From positions 260,807 to 324,806 of the forward strand of contig VZSE01008773.1 in NCBI GenBank assembly GCA_013398275.1: a stretch of 64,000 nt of DNA, in the 5' to 3' direction. A model generated the notes under the pieces. That model did not search any database and was not told the DNA's origin. It was given only the letters and a program-made list of their open reading frames with translations. The position numbers and the translations under genes were made by a program. This document shows, piece by piece, positions 1 to 13,800 of this stretch (the stretch's first letter is position 1; each line of letters starts with the position of its first letter). This DNA is from Promerops cafer (Eukaryota; Chordata; Aves; Passeriformes; Nectariniidae).

Positions 1-620
1 GTCCCGGTGTCCCGACGCGTCCCGTCCCGCCGGTGGTGGGCGCCGCGCGGGCTCCTGGTGGGCAGGAAAACTTCCCGTCGGCGCGATTCCCGGCGGGACC
101 CTGGGGCGCTCGGCAGCCGCTGCTCTCCGGGCGGTGGCCCCGGAGCTCTGGCGTGTTGCTCAGCCAAGTGTTGTTGAGAGCTGCACCGCTCGTCCAGCGG
201 GATAACTCATCCTGCCGATGTCCCGGTAGCCCGAGCCGTACCCAGCACCGATTGCCTCTCGCTGGCGTTTTCTGCCTGCCAGAGAAAGCAAACGGAAAAC
301 AACGTTAAACACGTTTCTGTCCGTTCTACACGTTGTGGGGTGGAAAAAAAGTAGCATATTTCTCCGTGTATTGGGGGAATACGTATATACACACGCACGC
401 ACATATATCTATATCTCTGTCTATATTTATATAGATATTTGTTTCTCCTGATGCCGTAATATCGTGCTTGCTGGCTAATGGGTAAAATAGTGGGCAAACG
501 TCGCACCTCCACTGGACACGCAAGTGCCAACAGCTTGTGAAGGCAGGATTTCTCGGTGTCGTCCGTCCCGCCTTTCCATGACTCCAGGCTCCGAGCCGCG
601 CTTTGTTTTGGCACGAGTCT
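1..620. promoter_or_regulatory. Edge of a CpG island at the 5' side of CDC14B
   Basis: The first 300 bases are GC-rich with dense CpG (about a dozen CpG in the first 60 bases), and a second small CpG cluster lies near 540-605. The sequence then drops abruptly to AT-rich intron. Bird promoters and first exons usually sit in such islands, and the first CDC14B coding exon is absent from the window, so this is most likely the 3' edge of the CDC14B promoter island inside intron 1. I translated it and found no match to the CDC14B N-terminus. The open frame at 33-308 has no supporting splice donor. An unannotated alternative first exon cannot be excluded. Confidence 0.6.
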
Positions 621-3600
621 GCCTCTTTTAAGGAGCCTGTTGGATCACAGCCAGAAAATTCTGTGTTTAGGTTTGAGCTCCCCAGCTAAAAGATGGCCTT
701 GAGTTTAGTTTGCCTAAAGGCAACAACAAAAATTACTTTTTAAGTCATATGTCATAATCTCAGAATTTTAGTGTATTTGCAACTTCTCATAAAAAGCAAG
801 AAATATCTCCCGGCACATCTCTCTGAAGGGCATGGGAAATGTCTTTGGACAGAGCAAGCAAAAATATAAAGAGCAAACATGTAGAAAAGGCACCAATGTA
901 CCTTTTATTTTTGTGCCAAGAAGCATGGTTCCTTATATTAACTGGTGTGTATCCTAGATAACAGTGTGTTTTGAAAATTTGGCATGGCAATGTAGAAAGA
1001 ATGTAAACTGCCAGAGCTTACCAGATTCTTCTTTTTAAAAAGCTTTAATACTGTCAGGGAGTAAAATCTTAAATATTCCAGCCAAAAATTTAGCATTTTA
1101 GGCCTAATCTACACAGAGAAACATAATGGTGTACTTACCTACAGAACTCTAAGGCTCCTATAACTCCATATGTGTATTGTTTCTGTAGCAGCAACCGTTT
1201 ATATAGGACACGATGACATTATGAGTTTAAGGGCAGTTGTGGAAACCCCTCATGTGACAGATAATGACTTTTTGCTATGAAAGTGATTTTACTACCTGGA
1301 TTACCACACAGCCCTGTCCAGCTCACATCTCCAGCAAACAGATCTGTTTAACCGTTCTCATGAAGCAGTTGCTTGGATCTGGTAGTGTGTGTCTGGCATC
1401 AACAGGCCCATTAAATTACTGTATTTTCTCCTTCAAGAAAGAAGATTGCACCCATTTTAAATGTTCACCCATTTAAATTCAGTAGAGCACCTAGGCTTTG
1501 ACCTGTGGTTTTTTTTCAGTGGGGTTTCACCATGTGCAGTAAATTTTATTAAAGTGCACTAGATTATTATATTTAACAATACTTCATTTTGTCTTGATCT
1601 TGCTGTGCACAGTGGCTGCTGTTTATTGTCCAATTTTTAGTTCTGATTCTAATTATAATCTAATGTTTAGTTTGCTGCTATGTCATACTTTTTTTAAAGA
1701 GAAATCTTAAAACAGTAAGCTAACAGGCTTACCTTTTAGTTCAGCTGTTTTAAAGTTACGTCAACGTTTGAAATGTCAGTTCTGCCTTCTCATAATGCAG
1801 TTCTGAGAAGTTAATAGTTTTGGACTGGAGACAAAGCATAAGGTCTTATTCTTAAAAAATGGACATACTGAAAAATATTTGAACCACTGTAAAGGCTGAG
1901 AGATCTGTGTTAGCTTATCTGCTTTCAGAAACAGTGCCAAACTTACTAAGAACATTGCAGGATACCCTTATTTTCATCTTTGCGAAAGACAGAAGCAGAA
2001 TATAAACCCAAATTGCTGTAAAGATTTATGTAGCTTTTGGTGTGTAATGTTACATTCATAAACAGCAAAGTTTCAAATCCATTCTAGGAATTTTATACCC
2101 AAAATACTTACAGTAGTCATTGCATCTCTTTATTTTGTAATTAATTGTATGCATCAGCCATATGTCAGAATAACTATTAATTAGAACTGTCTAAATATTC
2201 CTGGTTACTATTAAGACTAGTTCAGGAAAGCTGTCCTTTTAAAAAGTTGTTTATTTTGGTCTGTTAAGCTGCATGGTAAGCTTTATCATTTTCTCTTTGT
2301 CAACTAGTGTGTGAGGCTTGCTGGTATGAATTCAATTTACTGGAACTGAATGCATTTGTTCTGTTTATTAGAAGCATATTCCCATATCCTTCTGATCTAT
2401 GAGAGAAGTAATTTATATGATCTAAATAAAATGTAGCAGTGCTCTGTGAGATGCTTGAAAGCTGTTCATTTCCTTTCCTTGGCTGCTTTTCTTTCTCATT
2501 GCTCTGATTTTATAAAAAACATTTTAAAGAAGAGGTGGAATTATAATGCATAAACCTCAGGCAAAAGGTGTGGGTTTCTCTCTCTCCTATTTTGATTAGT
2601 TAATTCTAAAATGAAAAAACTACAATAACTATACATGGAAATAAATTCTAAGTGATACAGTGTCATGGGTAACTTCTTGACATTTGATTGTTCTTCCTGC
2701 TAAATGTATATCCAGTTAGTTTACAGAACGGAACTAACATCTTAAAGGATGTTCTAAGCTAAAGTGCACATACGTATTTTTTTTCTTCATTGAGAATCAT
2801 TTTGCTTATCCTGTCAGTTGGAGTTGATAATTAAATATTTATTTTAATTTATTCATTGATATGCGGGTTGTTTGTTTTCTTGTCTTTTTCCAGGAGTGCT
2901 GGCTTGTCATTATAAACTTTGTGTAGCTAATAGAAAACTATTTTTCTAGAATGCTAAGGACACTTCTAATAAGTATCATTAAGATTCCAGTATTTTGACT
3001 GTCAACACTTTCAATTAGTTTTTATTATGCAGCTATCTCAGTACGAAAACTGTGTTTACTCTTTTATCAATATGACCTCACTTACTTGTGAGTCTTTTCA
3101 AAGTTAAGATTTTAAATACATGTTTAAGGCTTTTAATGTCTAATCCAGCAGTGAAAGTGCATGAACATATGTAGTCTCGTGTATCAGTCAAGAGCAGCAG
3201 AGTGGAAGCGCTCTATGTAAGTGAAGTAACAGTGTTGATCAGTCATGACACAGCACTGAAAATAATGCTTTCGTAGTTTCTCGTTTAAAAAAAAGTTACT
3301 TTATCTTTTTAGTGTACTTTCATTTTCCTTTTCAGAGTCGAGGCTGTTGTTTCAATTCCCAAGTCTCTCATTAGCTAAATTTGAAATATCATAGTGATGA
3401 TGACTGAATGAATTTTTTCAAGGATAGAAAGACTAAAAAGTGAACCGTAAACAATTTTGCTTTTTTCCTTGACATTGAAACAGAATTTGCCTTTTATGTT
3501 ATCTCTTACGTCTTTCAAATATTTTGAAGTTTTTTAAGTCAAACACAACAAAATTCCATACACCAACTCTGAATTTAGAAATACATTCTTCTTAAAATAG

Positions 3601-3806
3601 TAAAAACTCTTTGTTTACATTCCTGGTGATTCAAAACAGACTAACACTGGGTTTTGTTGTATTGTCAGTCACTGAGTTTCTCATCTAAGGCATCTATTTA
3701 ACAATAGAACTGCAGAATTTCTGTTTGTATTAAATAATGTTTACTGATCATATGCAAACTTGTCCTGCCACTAATGTCTGTTTAATATTTAGTTGTCACT
3801 TTAGGT

Positions 3807-3860
3807 CATAAAATCACTTACGTTGGGAGAAGCCTCCAAGATCATCAAGTCCAACTGTAA
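3807..3860 (-). mobile_element. Old CR1 LINE 3'-end fragment
   Basis: The segment with GAAGCCTCCAAGATCATCAA and then GTCCAAC resembles the reverse complement of the CR1 3' end (usual form: AAGACCTCCAAGATCATCAAGTCC). The flanking sequence is too decayed to set limits. Confidence 0.5.
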
Positions 3861-5810
3861 TCTTGAATTAATGAAATTTCTTTCTTGAAGGCCTGTGCAG
3901 CACAACCTGAGAAGCATCAGGCTTGTTGAGAGTGAAGGAAGGAGATTATTTTTTCATCTATAAATTCACATTAATGTGATTTTGAAGTGGTAGCTCTCAG
4001 TTTTCGACGCATCTATTCCCACAGAACACTGTGGCTTTGATAAAGAAGCAGAGTTCTTTCCCCTCTGTAACACTCTGCAATCAGCTTGGACAGTCATGCT
4101 TGTGCTAGCTTTAGTCTCACTAGCTGAGGTAGCAGCAGTAACACAGCTGTGGTAACCTGTGCCTCCGTTAGGGGTATGTAGGCTCATTTTGTTGTACATC
4201 GGATGCTTACTCAAATTAATTGCCTGCAGTGACATCTGTGCTTATGTATCTTAACTGTTTTGTTATATAAGGCTGACAAAATTAAGTGTATTTGAAGTAC
4301 ATCTAACATACTGCAGCCATATCTCCTAATTGCAGAGCAGATGCAGCCTGTAAGGCAGTGAGCCCTACTCTGTCGTTCTTCTGAGAGATGATTAGAAAGG
4401 TCTGCTCTAGTTTGATAGTTTTAGGACGATTTTTTATCAGAAATTTGCAGGAATTAGGAAGTGCTCAAGTTCACTATATGTAAATGAAATACTAAAAAGC
4501 TAAAATTAGCAAAGGAAACATGAAGATAATGAAAGGAAAGCCTTGCTCCTGGCAGTGCAAACCTTTGTGGAATCCTAGTGAAATCAAATCATCAGTGCTT
4601 GAGTGTATGTTATGTATAAACTCTCAATCCTGCAATCAGATCCTTAATGAAAGAATTCTCCTTTCTCTTAATTTCTGTTAGAAAAAACAACACACTAATC
4701 CTTGATTAAATAGAACTTGGAATGTGTTCAGAAAAAAAGAGGTAAAAACAGACATGGTGAGTAATACAGCATTTGTCAGATGCTGGACTGGTAAATCGGT
4801 AGAAGGGTAAATACAGGAAATTTCTTCATTCTAAAATCTCCCCATAGGAAACATGTTAAAAAGATGGAGCCTGCTGTTTACATAATAGGGAGTAATTGTT
4901 AGCAGTGCACAGGAGTGGACAGCTTGTCAGGATATTGGCATTTGACACACACTGCTCTTACTGTGAGGTACTTCTGTAAACTCATTAAACTCAAGTTTCT
5001 TTCAGGTGTTTTAAGAATAGCAACAATGAACACAGTTCAGAGATACCAGAGCAGAAACATTGCCAATAGCAATTCAGAAGGCCACATACACACTGCTTGC
5101 TCAAGATAGGAATTCTTATTTTTGCTGGACATTTTTACAAGCTGCAGAAGTGTTTCTGTAACAGTATGAGCACTGAGGATACAAGTGATTTTTTTATTCC
5201 AAATCCTGTTTTGGAGCAAAATGCTAAATTATATTAGGTCTTTGACTTGTGCAATTTTTGTCCTCCTTTTGTATTTGAAGATTTTGGATTGCTCTTTGCA
5301 AACTACTTTTATATTTTCAAAAGTGATGTAAAGTTTCTGTGAAGAAGCTGAAGTTCAAAAAGGTAGCATTTGAGTACTCAAGAACTCAGTTTGAGTACTA
5401 CTGCCATTCTTCCCAGACTTTGATGTGGTTACAGTTTGTGTAAAATAAAGAGGTAGAGCTCAGTCTAGTCAATAATTAGACTGGCACTTAACGACAGATG
5501 CCATGGAGGGAAAAATTTTGGCTGCATAGTCCTGCTGTTAACCCCCAGCAGGCTGGTTCAGTGAGCTAACTCAGAAGATTTTTCCTTCTAAGGAACCTGG
5601 TGGCAACTAGCCATTAAATCAGTTTAGAAGTGGTGTGAAATTATAGCTTGGGGCTGCAGTGACGTGTTTAATCTAGCAATGCCAGTTTAAACACAATCCC
5701 TAGATATCACATCCTCTCAGTTCTCCTTTCTTCTTCCTCCCTTGCCCTTGGTTGTCTTGCACACATTAGCTCAGATTCTGAGAGCAGAGGGAAGTAAGTC
5801 AGCAAAGCAG

Positions 5811-5980
5811 CTTTTTGCCCTCTTTTCCACTTTTCTTTTTTCCTTTCCTTTTGCTTTTTTTCTTTGCTTCTTTTTCCTATTTTTTTCCTTTTTTCCCTTT
5901 CCCCCTTTTTTCCTTTTTTTTTTCATTTTTTTCTTTTTTTTTTCTTTTTATTTTCTTTTTTTTTCTTCTTGCTTTGCTTT
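5811..5980 (+). repeat. Long polypyrimidine (T/C) tract
   Basis: About 170 bases are almost wholly T and C, with only scattered A or G. It lies on the CDC14B sense strand inside intron 1. The open frame across it encodes a poly-Phe/Leu string and is not a gene. Confidence 0.9.
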
Positions 5981-7729
5981 AGAGATGCCCAGGGATACCT
6001 GTTAGAGTTTCTAATGCATGCAATTCCACCTTGACACAGCTCAATGATTAACACAGTGGTGGGGAACCACCCCCAAAAGTCCATCCCCAGGACTGCCTCT
6101 CTATGAAGCAGTTTTCGCCATAGCATATTTTGCACCCAGCTGGAGTATTGGTGCACTTGCTTCTCCACACATAATTCACTTTGTGGGCCAGTTTAGTTAC
6201 TTCTTAAAAATGCACACATCACTCTAAATTTTATCCTTTGGCTTGTTTTCAGGGAATGATTTGGTAAATGCTGGGAGGTACAGAAGCAGGTAATGCATTT
6301 CACATCTAGTACTTGCAGCTGCTCTGCTTACACGATGGAACTATTAAATAAGCAAATTGGGAGCCTTGCTTCTGCTAGAGAGTAAGGAAATAGGTGCCCG
6401 ACGTGCTTAGGACGTACTGTACTGACTGTTGCTCCTGACCTGTAGGTGTTTAAGCCAAACCACTCACATCAGGCTGCTGTTCTACTGAAAAAAGCTTTAA
6501 GTAAATGCACACTTTTTGGTGGACTTGTCTGCCTTCACCTTTGAAATACTAGTTTATTCAGGTGAGCACTGAGGATGTGACTGTTGAAATATAGATACGG
6601 TAACTCCTTTCATGGCATCATGTATTTTCAAGATACAAGTAATGATTTTTAAGTGCTGGTCACGGATGATGTTGTTTTGAAGCTTAAAGTGACTTTTTTT
6701 TCCCCCTGCTGTCTAAAAACTGACGCACAGTTTTTCCTCATCACAGATCATGTTTTGAAATAATATATGCATGTGATCTGTTTTGATACTTAAATAATAT
6801 CTGTTCTAGGGAACTAATTTGCAAAAAAAAAAAAAAAGCTTTGCTTTTAGGTCTGAATTTTAATCCACATATTTTATAATTATATTTTCTCAGCGGGAGG
6901 AAGACAAATATTGCGGTGGTGCTGCAAGCCTCAATTTTTATTGACCAATTACTGCAAGCACAGCAATTTATTGCAGGAGCACAGTCAGTGTTTAAAGTTC
7001 ACTGGGGCTTCAGCTTCCCTGGCCATAAAAGTAATTTATATCTATGTGAATACCACTGTTAGTTTTTTCCCCTCAGTTTAACAAAGGCAGCCAGGGCAAG
7101 TACGAGGTACCTCCTGCCTGCAGGCACACAGGCTTTGAAGGGGCACCTGGGGTGGGGATGAGAATTCAGTTGGAGATGTCCGGGTGGGGCTTGGCTGGTG
7201 CTCCCATGGGCTGCCCAGTTTCATCCCTCCTGAATCTGTTACCTGCAGGCTTTAATTGCATGGCACTACTGTCAAAATCATGGTTTTACAGAAAGAAGTG
7301 CCTGTGTTTAGTGTGAGTGTGCTTCATAATTTATAACGTGGGTTCTCAGAGGTGCAGAAGGATTTTTGGTTTAGTTTGGGGAGGGTAGTGTGTGTGCACT
7401 GGTATTTGGAGTGCAACCAAACCTGCCAAAGGAGTGTGTGTGGGTGCAAGCCAGGCTCCTGGTATTTTGCAAAGTCATCAAACAAGGAACACTTTGGGAA
7501 AGAACGCTAAAGAGCTGTGGGTTATGGGAATGCTGCTGAGCAAAAAGCTTCAATCTTTGTGTGCCTTGTTTATTTAACACTGGAGAAATAATAATACCTA
7601 ATTTAATACTTAAAAGAAGATTTTCTTCATTCTAAAACATTTAATGTTGTCCCATTGACTAGTAATACTTCAGACTTTCAGCAGAAAAGCACAATGTTTA
7701 TAAAAGCTTCCAATTTTCTTGCATTTCAG

Positions 7730-7823
7730 ATCGCCTTTATTTTGCAATTCTCTACCAAAAACCAAAGAGTGGAGCTGCAAATACCCATTATTTCTGCATA
7801 GATGATGAACTTGTGTATGAGAA
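7730..7823 (+). CDS. CDC14B: CDC14B exon 2 (first in window)
   Basis: The acceptor is TTTCAG and the donor GTAAGT. The exon opens with the last two bases of an Asp codon and ends with two bases of an Asn codon. It reads RLYFAILYQKPKSG and so on, the start of the N-terminal DSPn domain, close to human RLCFAILYSRPKSA. It codes residues 1-30 of the visible protein. Confidence 0.95.
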
Positions 7824-10800
7824 GTAAGTACCAACTTAGGGTTTTTTCCTGTTTTTTTACAGAAATAAATTAGTCAGAACAACAGCAGTGAGGAATCAGT
7901 CTCATTGGAGAATTAATTACATGAGTTTGGTCTTCTAAGACTTACATGCCATGATGATTTATAGACCTTTGAAGGGTTTCTTGCTTTCCCATCAGTGTTT
8001 CTTAAAAACATTTTCAAAGCAGAAGCTTTCATTGTACCCTTTCCTGTTAGAAGACACAGAAACATGATACAGCCATATAAATTCAGAAGTGCACATTGTA
8101 CTGCCAGACTAAAAGCAGTGTCTTTGCTTTCTCATGTATTAAGTGGAATGTCTGAACTTCCTAGAATCAGAGAAGAAAATGGCAAAGTCAATTCAAGCCT
8201 TTATGAGCTGACAATGGATATGTTATTTCCCCTGTAGTGAACAGTGTTTGTCTTTTACATGATCTGTAATGTTGCTAATTCTTCAAATAGTTTTGATCAA
8301 GGGCATGCTTGCTGTTTTATAACGCACTAATCAATCTTTATTCTCTGTGTTCCCTTTTCTCTAGCACTATGAATTGCCTCCTTTTAAAGTAAAGCTTATG
8401 AGTTCCTCTTAAAATAGACTTTACAAACTTTTGTCACAGAGTGATACAGTAGTGAGAAATAGTTTTTAAAGTCTGGGGTATTAGTTTTGAATGGTGCTGT
8501 GTGGAAAACAAAATAATTTTAGTCCATGTTTAAAGGTGATGAAACATTTTCTCCAACAAAACAGTATGTGTTTATGTAAGAAAGCATGTTTGTTTTTACA
8601 ATGATGTATGTATATCACATGCATATTATTACTCCTTGCTTTGTGCATCTTGTTAAAAAAAAAGATATTTACGGGGGTCATGTACTTTCTTCTAATAGCT
8701 TCTATGCAGACTTCGGACCACTCAATCTGGCAATGGTCTACAGATACTGCTGCAAGCTAAATAGGAAATTAAAGGTAATACTTGGGTTTTTATTCAAAAG
8801 CCAAAATTACTGGCTTTTTTTAAAAACAAAAACAAGTGGGCCAAAATTTCTTTTGTTGTTATTGTTCAGGTGCTTTCCTGTTTTCCTAATCCAGCTGAAT
8901 TCTGAATATGAATGCTATATTTTAGTGAGGTGAATTTAGGGAGGAGGAGGAGGATCAGGGTGGAAAACCCACTGAACTTTTAAGAACCAGAAGATGCATG
9001 ACTGTGGCAGTAACTATCATTAAGCTTCTAGAAGATCTGTTGCTAAATGAATACAACCTCTTTTATAGGAGAAGCTTATTTCCTGAAATTCTGTCTTAAT
9101 GACAGTCTGCCAATATTGAATGAGCTTGAGGGTGTAGTGCTGTGTTTTTATTTGAAATATTTTTTGTTTGACTTGGTCTTCTCTTCTGATGCTGACATTC
9201 TTCAAAAATGAACAACGTTTGATCTTTAGTAGCATTGATAGCATTGGCCTGTAGAAGGCTGCTCTGCTCGTACTGCAGATTATTTTCTCTCACAGAAACT
9301 GAATAATTTTTGGGATTGGGCCTTGTTAGAGCATAGTGTCTTTAAAGTGGATTTCTTAAATTAATTAACACAACTTGCTACAAGTTAGGTGACCTTTAGT
9401 AGATGTTGGGGTGTAAAACCTGTTTGGCAGATAAAAAAGCTTTTTTTTGTTAATGTCAGTCATGGTTTACCTCTTCAAAAATACTTAGATCTTTAAACTG
9501 CCACTGAACTGTGAAAAGTGGGAAATACACAGCACATTATAGAATAAGAGTGTATTTGTTTTTTCATTCCTTGATGTCTGTCACAGATAATAGTTTGCAT
9601 AATTCAGACTTGCTTTATTATTCTTCAGGTTGTAGAAGCAATTGGCACCCATGGGTGTGATGTTGCTGCTCTGTTCTTACTGGGGCACTAGCAGAATATT
9701 ATCTGACTAAGCCTGAGATAAACCTGTTTAGTGGGCCAGGCTGGGAGGTGGTAAACTCCCACCTGGGTAACTGTGGTTTGCCAGAGATGAGGTTCTCTGG
9801 TTTTTGTATACAGGTTTCTCTGAAGCAACACAAGTCTATGTTAGAGTCCCTTTCCATGTCTTGTGTTTGACATGTTAGGATTTCTGAGCATATTTCTGCT
9901 ACTGATCTGGAGTTTTTTTGTCTTGAATGCATTGAATCTGGTGTCTTGAACAAGTAACGTTGCTATTTAAATGCATAAAATGACATTTTATGATAGTTTA
10001 GCAGTTGATCAAAGAGTGCTGTTTCAAGCACATCAGAATCTATTTCAAGGGCCAGTTAGGGGGTAACTGCCACCACACATATGTGTGTCCTTTCTATTGA
10101 AAATGCCATTCCACCCACATTCTAAGATAAATGGAGAAACTGTGTGCCAAGCCAAGATGACACTTAAAAAAATTATTTATGATAAAGTTTAGAAATACTT
10201 TCAAAGTATTTTAATCTAAGTATGGTTCTGATCCTTAGAAATAAATGTAGTGAATTTATCTACATTTGAGTTTGAAAAATGAATGAAAAGGTGTAAACTC
10301 TTTTTTAAAATTTTTGCAACTTTAATATACCTGTGATGCTTTTGAGAATGCCACTTTCTGTTCTCATAAATGGCTATCTGTTACATAAGGCTTGAAGTCA
10401 AAAATGCTAACTAAAAATACAAATGCATTTATGAAGAAAAAGAAAATATTTCAGTAATTTGTATCAAAATTTATTTAGGCTGGATACTGGGAAAAATACT
10501 GGAAAAATCTAGGTAGGGATGTAATACAGTTTTCCAAAGCTTCTGAGGGACTACTCTACAGTATTTTTGGTTCTCTAACTACAACTGGATGAAAGGAGGT
10601 AAACAAACTCTTGCATTCCTCTGATTTTATAAAAGAAGGTGTAAAAGGTCTAAAATGCAAAATCATAATCTTGTTCATTTCTTGATACAGTCATTTTCAT
10701 TGATAAGGAAGAAAATAATTCATTATACTGGCTTTGATCAGAAAAAGCAAGCGAACGCTGCATTCCTCATAGGCTCCTACGCAGTAAGTATTTCAATTTT

Positions 10801-13800
10801 TACATCAGCTGCTGACTGCTCATTTTTTTATACTCAATTTTTAGAACAACAAGATTAAACAATTGTTTTCTTCTTGAATAATCATTCTGCTAATGTAATT
10901 ATAGTAATGTACCACATAATAAGAGACTCTCTAAAGTCTAGCAGGTATGTGAGTGAACTTGTACGATTTTAGGCCTTTTTCTCCCTACTGCCATTTCTGT
11001 TCTTAAAAAATAAGAGCATCACTGAAAAACAATCAGTATTAATATTTTCATTTAAAAAAAAGATTGCTTCTTGAAGTTTTGCCTTTTTCCAACCACACAA
11101 CCTCTTTTTCTTTTTTATACTAGAAAAATAATATATTGCAGAAAGCATAATGTATCATTTCCCAGTGCATGTTTAAATAAACTTGTCCTTCCGCAGCTGC
11201 TTCTTCTCTAATACAAGGTAATCTCTTCAGTTAACCTGGGAGAAGCAGCGAGAATGTGTGATGGGCTTAGAGCCTGTATAAAGCCTGGGAAGATACAATG
11301 TGGCTGCAAAGGTACTAAGCCAAGTCTGTGGCTGCAGAGGGGTAAAGGATTGGCTTTGCATCACAACTTCATGTATTTGGTACACAAAAATGTAGTCAAG
11401 GAATAAAATGCTGAATACTTCAGGATGAATGCAGTGATGCACCATAATCATGTTCTTTTTTGACTTGTGACACACCTTGGTTGTAGCTATTTCTCTTGTT
11501 TACTGAGTAATAAAATGAAATGAGAAGCTATGCACTTTTTGATGTTGGAGATTTGAGGGATTGAAGTTCACGTAGCCTTAGGTTATTCCTATGTATTGGC
11601 TGCAAAGGCTGCACATTACTTTCTGTGATGCAGGCAGTCTCCTTGCTCTCCTCTGCATCATGCAGGGTGTTTTCTGTTCCCTGGGGGTTTCTCTGTCGTC
11701 TATATTCTATAGCACTTTTTACAAATTGAGAACTAAATTTCAAAATGTGTCACTCTTGGCATTTGAAATAGAAATGTTGCTGTAGTCCTGTGCAATCTTA
11801 AACCACGTGGAGACTGGAAATAGAGTTACTAAGCTTGTTTGCCATTAAGGGATTATGTTGACAAAACAGCTGCAACTTTTAGGAAAACTACTACTTCCTA
11901 ATTATGTGATCATAATTGAGGTCCAGAGAGCGAGAGGGGACTGGCTTCAGTTATCAGCCATTATTTGGAAAAAAGTGGGTTTTCTTTTTTCCTACATTCT
12001 CCTTCTAAATATGTGTAGTAGCATTGTGTGGCACAGCAGCTGACATTCTGAGCAGAATTTTGGTACAGAAGATTAACTAATGGCAAAACAATCTAATAAG
12101 AAAATACTGTGGTTGACTGTGCAAAAGTATACAGAAAACCTAAAATAAATCTTATTTTTGATCACCTGGTAGCCCCACCATGTTGCAATAATAACATGCC
12201 GGTGAACATGAATGCTTCACCAGTCTTGAATAAAGCGCTAAGATTAATATGTACGGTTTATGACAGTCCAAAGCACAGTAATTAAAAATGGAGGTTGTTG
12301 TACAGATGAGTAGGCAGTTTTCGCTTTAGAGAGCTCCAGTGAAGGAAGTGGGAGTTGCAGAGTAAAGAAAGAATGCTCATACATATCCGTGACATGAGAT
12401 CATGACTGCCTAGCCAAGGCATGTGGTAGGGCTAGTTGCAGACGCATGGCATATGGCAAAAAGGCTAGTCAGAAACACCAGTAGTTCTCAGAGTTCGGAC
12501 AGGTGCTTAAGTTACTGTACTGTACACACTGAATATTTTGGCAGTTCCCCTGAAAGGCCCAGGGGAAAGTGAGCCATAGTATGAGTATCAGTCACCTCCT
12601 TGCATGTAGGCACATCTATCTTGCAAATCTGCAAGTCTAAGATAGTGAGCTAGCTCTGGCTAGATGCTGATTTTCTTTCCAGTGCAATACATTTTGGCTT
12701 TGATACTGCTTTTTCTTTACAGTAGGGTAGAGTTTCTTCCCAGTTTCATGTAGGAGGGATTCCACTGAAGAAAGATCACAGAAGAAAAACTATGCCCCTG
12801 AGGCTTTTTTTTTCTCCCATGGCATGCTTTGATGATCTTTCATGAAGAGGCAAGCTTAATTACAGAGCTCATTGCTCAAGTGTTCACACATACTTGTCCC
12901 ATATTTCTGCTTTCTGAAGGGAGAATTGGATTGTTCTGTGTGGAGTAAGCAATGAACGGGATCTGTTTAGAATGCCTGATAAACATGTCTATAAGCATAT
13001 TTCCTGGTTGAAAAGAAATATTGATAACTTCTTTATTTAAAACATATGTTGGCTTAAGTATCTACCTTCTTTAGTTTCAGAATACTTTGCCTTCTGTTGA
13101 AAAAAAATCCATCCAGATACTGGTGAAATCTTTTAAGGAGTTTGTCTGTAATTTTAGTTAATCAGACTGTGTCATGTTGGTATTACTCTTTCTTGCTTGA
13201 GCTGATTGTCATACTTTATTTTCTGATCTTACAGTATAAGTTGTAGGTTGATACTGTATTTTGTTTTCTGTGGATTGAATGTGTTTTCTTACTTGATTCA
13301 ATTTTTTTAGCGTCATGGTATGTTCCCATTTCAACATTTTTTGCCTTAGGGTTGAGGAGCTCTGTGGGTAAGCAGTGCATTACTTTGGGGGAGTTCTGGT
13401 TCGTTCAAGGAAGAGCAAGGAAGTAGAAAGCAAATGTGGCCTTTGCAGGTTTAGTCACCAAAATAGTGCTTGTCTACTTGTGTTGAAAGGTGTTTGATAA
13501 CTTAAGCACAGTTTTAGGATGCAGGTTGCTCTGTAGGTGCAGGTGCTACAAGTTACTTGTTAGGAATAACAGGCTGCAAGGTTTTCAAGAATAGCAAGGC
13601 ACAGAGAGTCTGTGTAATTTCTGGTTTTGTTATCTTTTTTTTTTTAACACAGTTACAGTTAAACTATAAAACTGTAATGAACTGTATATGACTAGTTCTC
13701 CTCTGGAACTTCTATGTCCTCATAAACATTCAACTTCTGAATGTCTTTTCAAAAGCTTTTCAAAAGCTTTTCTAAAGCGTGTCTTTTCAAAAGCCTGTTG

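Larger units (their letters stand above)
621..7729 (+). other. CDC14B intron 1 (3' part)
   Basis: AT-rich DNA with no exon that joins in frame to 7730. It holds a CR1-like fragment near 3807-3860, a 170-base pyrimidine tract at 5811-5980 and a run of 15 A at 6823-6837. The rest shows nothing I can name. Confidence 0.7.

Noticed and set aside
33..308. Open frame in the CpG-rich start as CDC14B exon 1
   Set aside because: It does not match the known N-terminus and has no donor that would join exon 2 in frame.
5742..6005. 87-codon open frame
   Set aside because: It translates the pyrimidine tract into Phe/Leu/Ser strings; no domain, no splice context.
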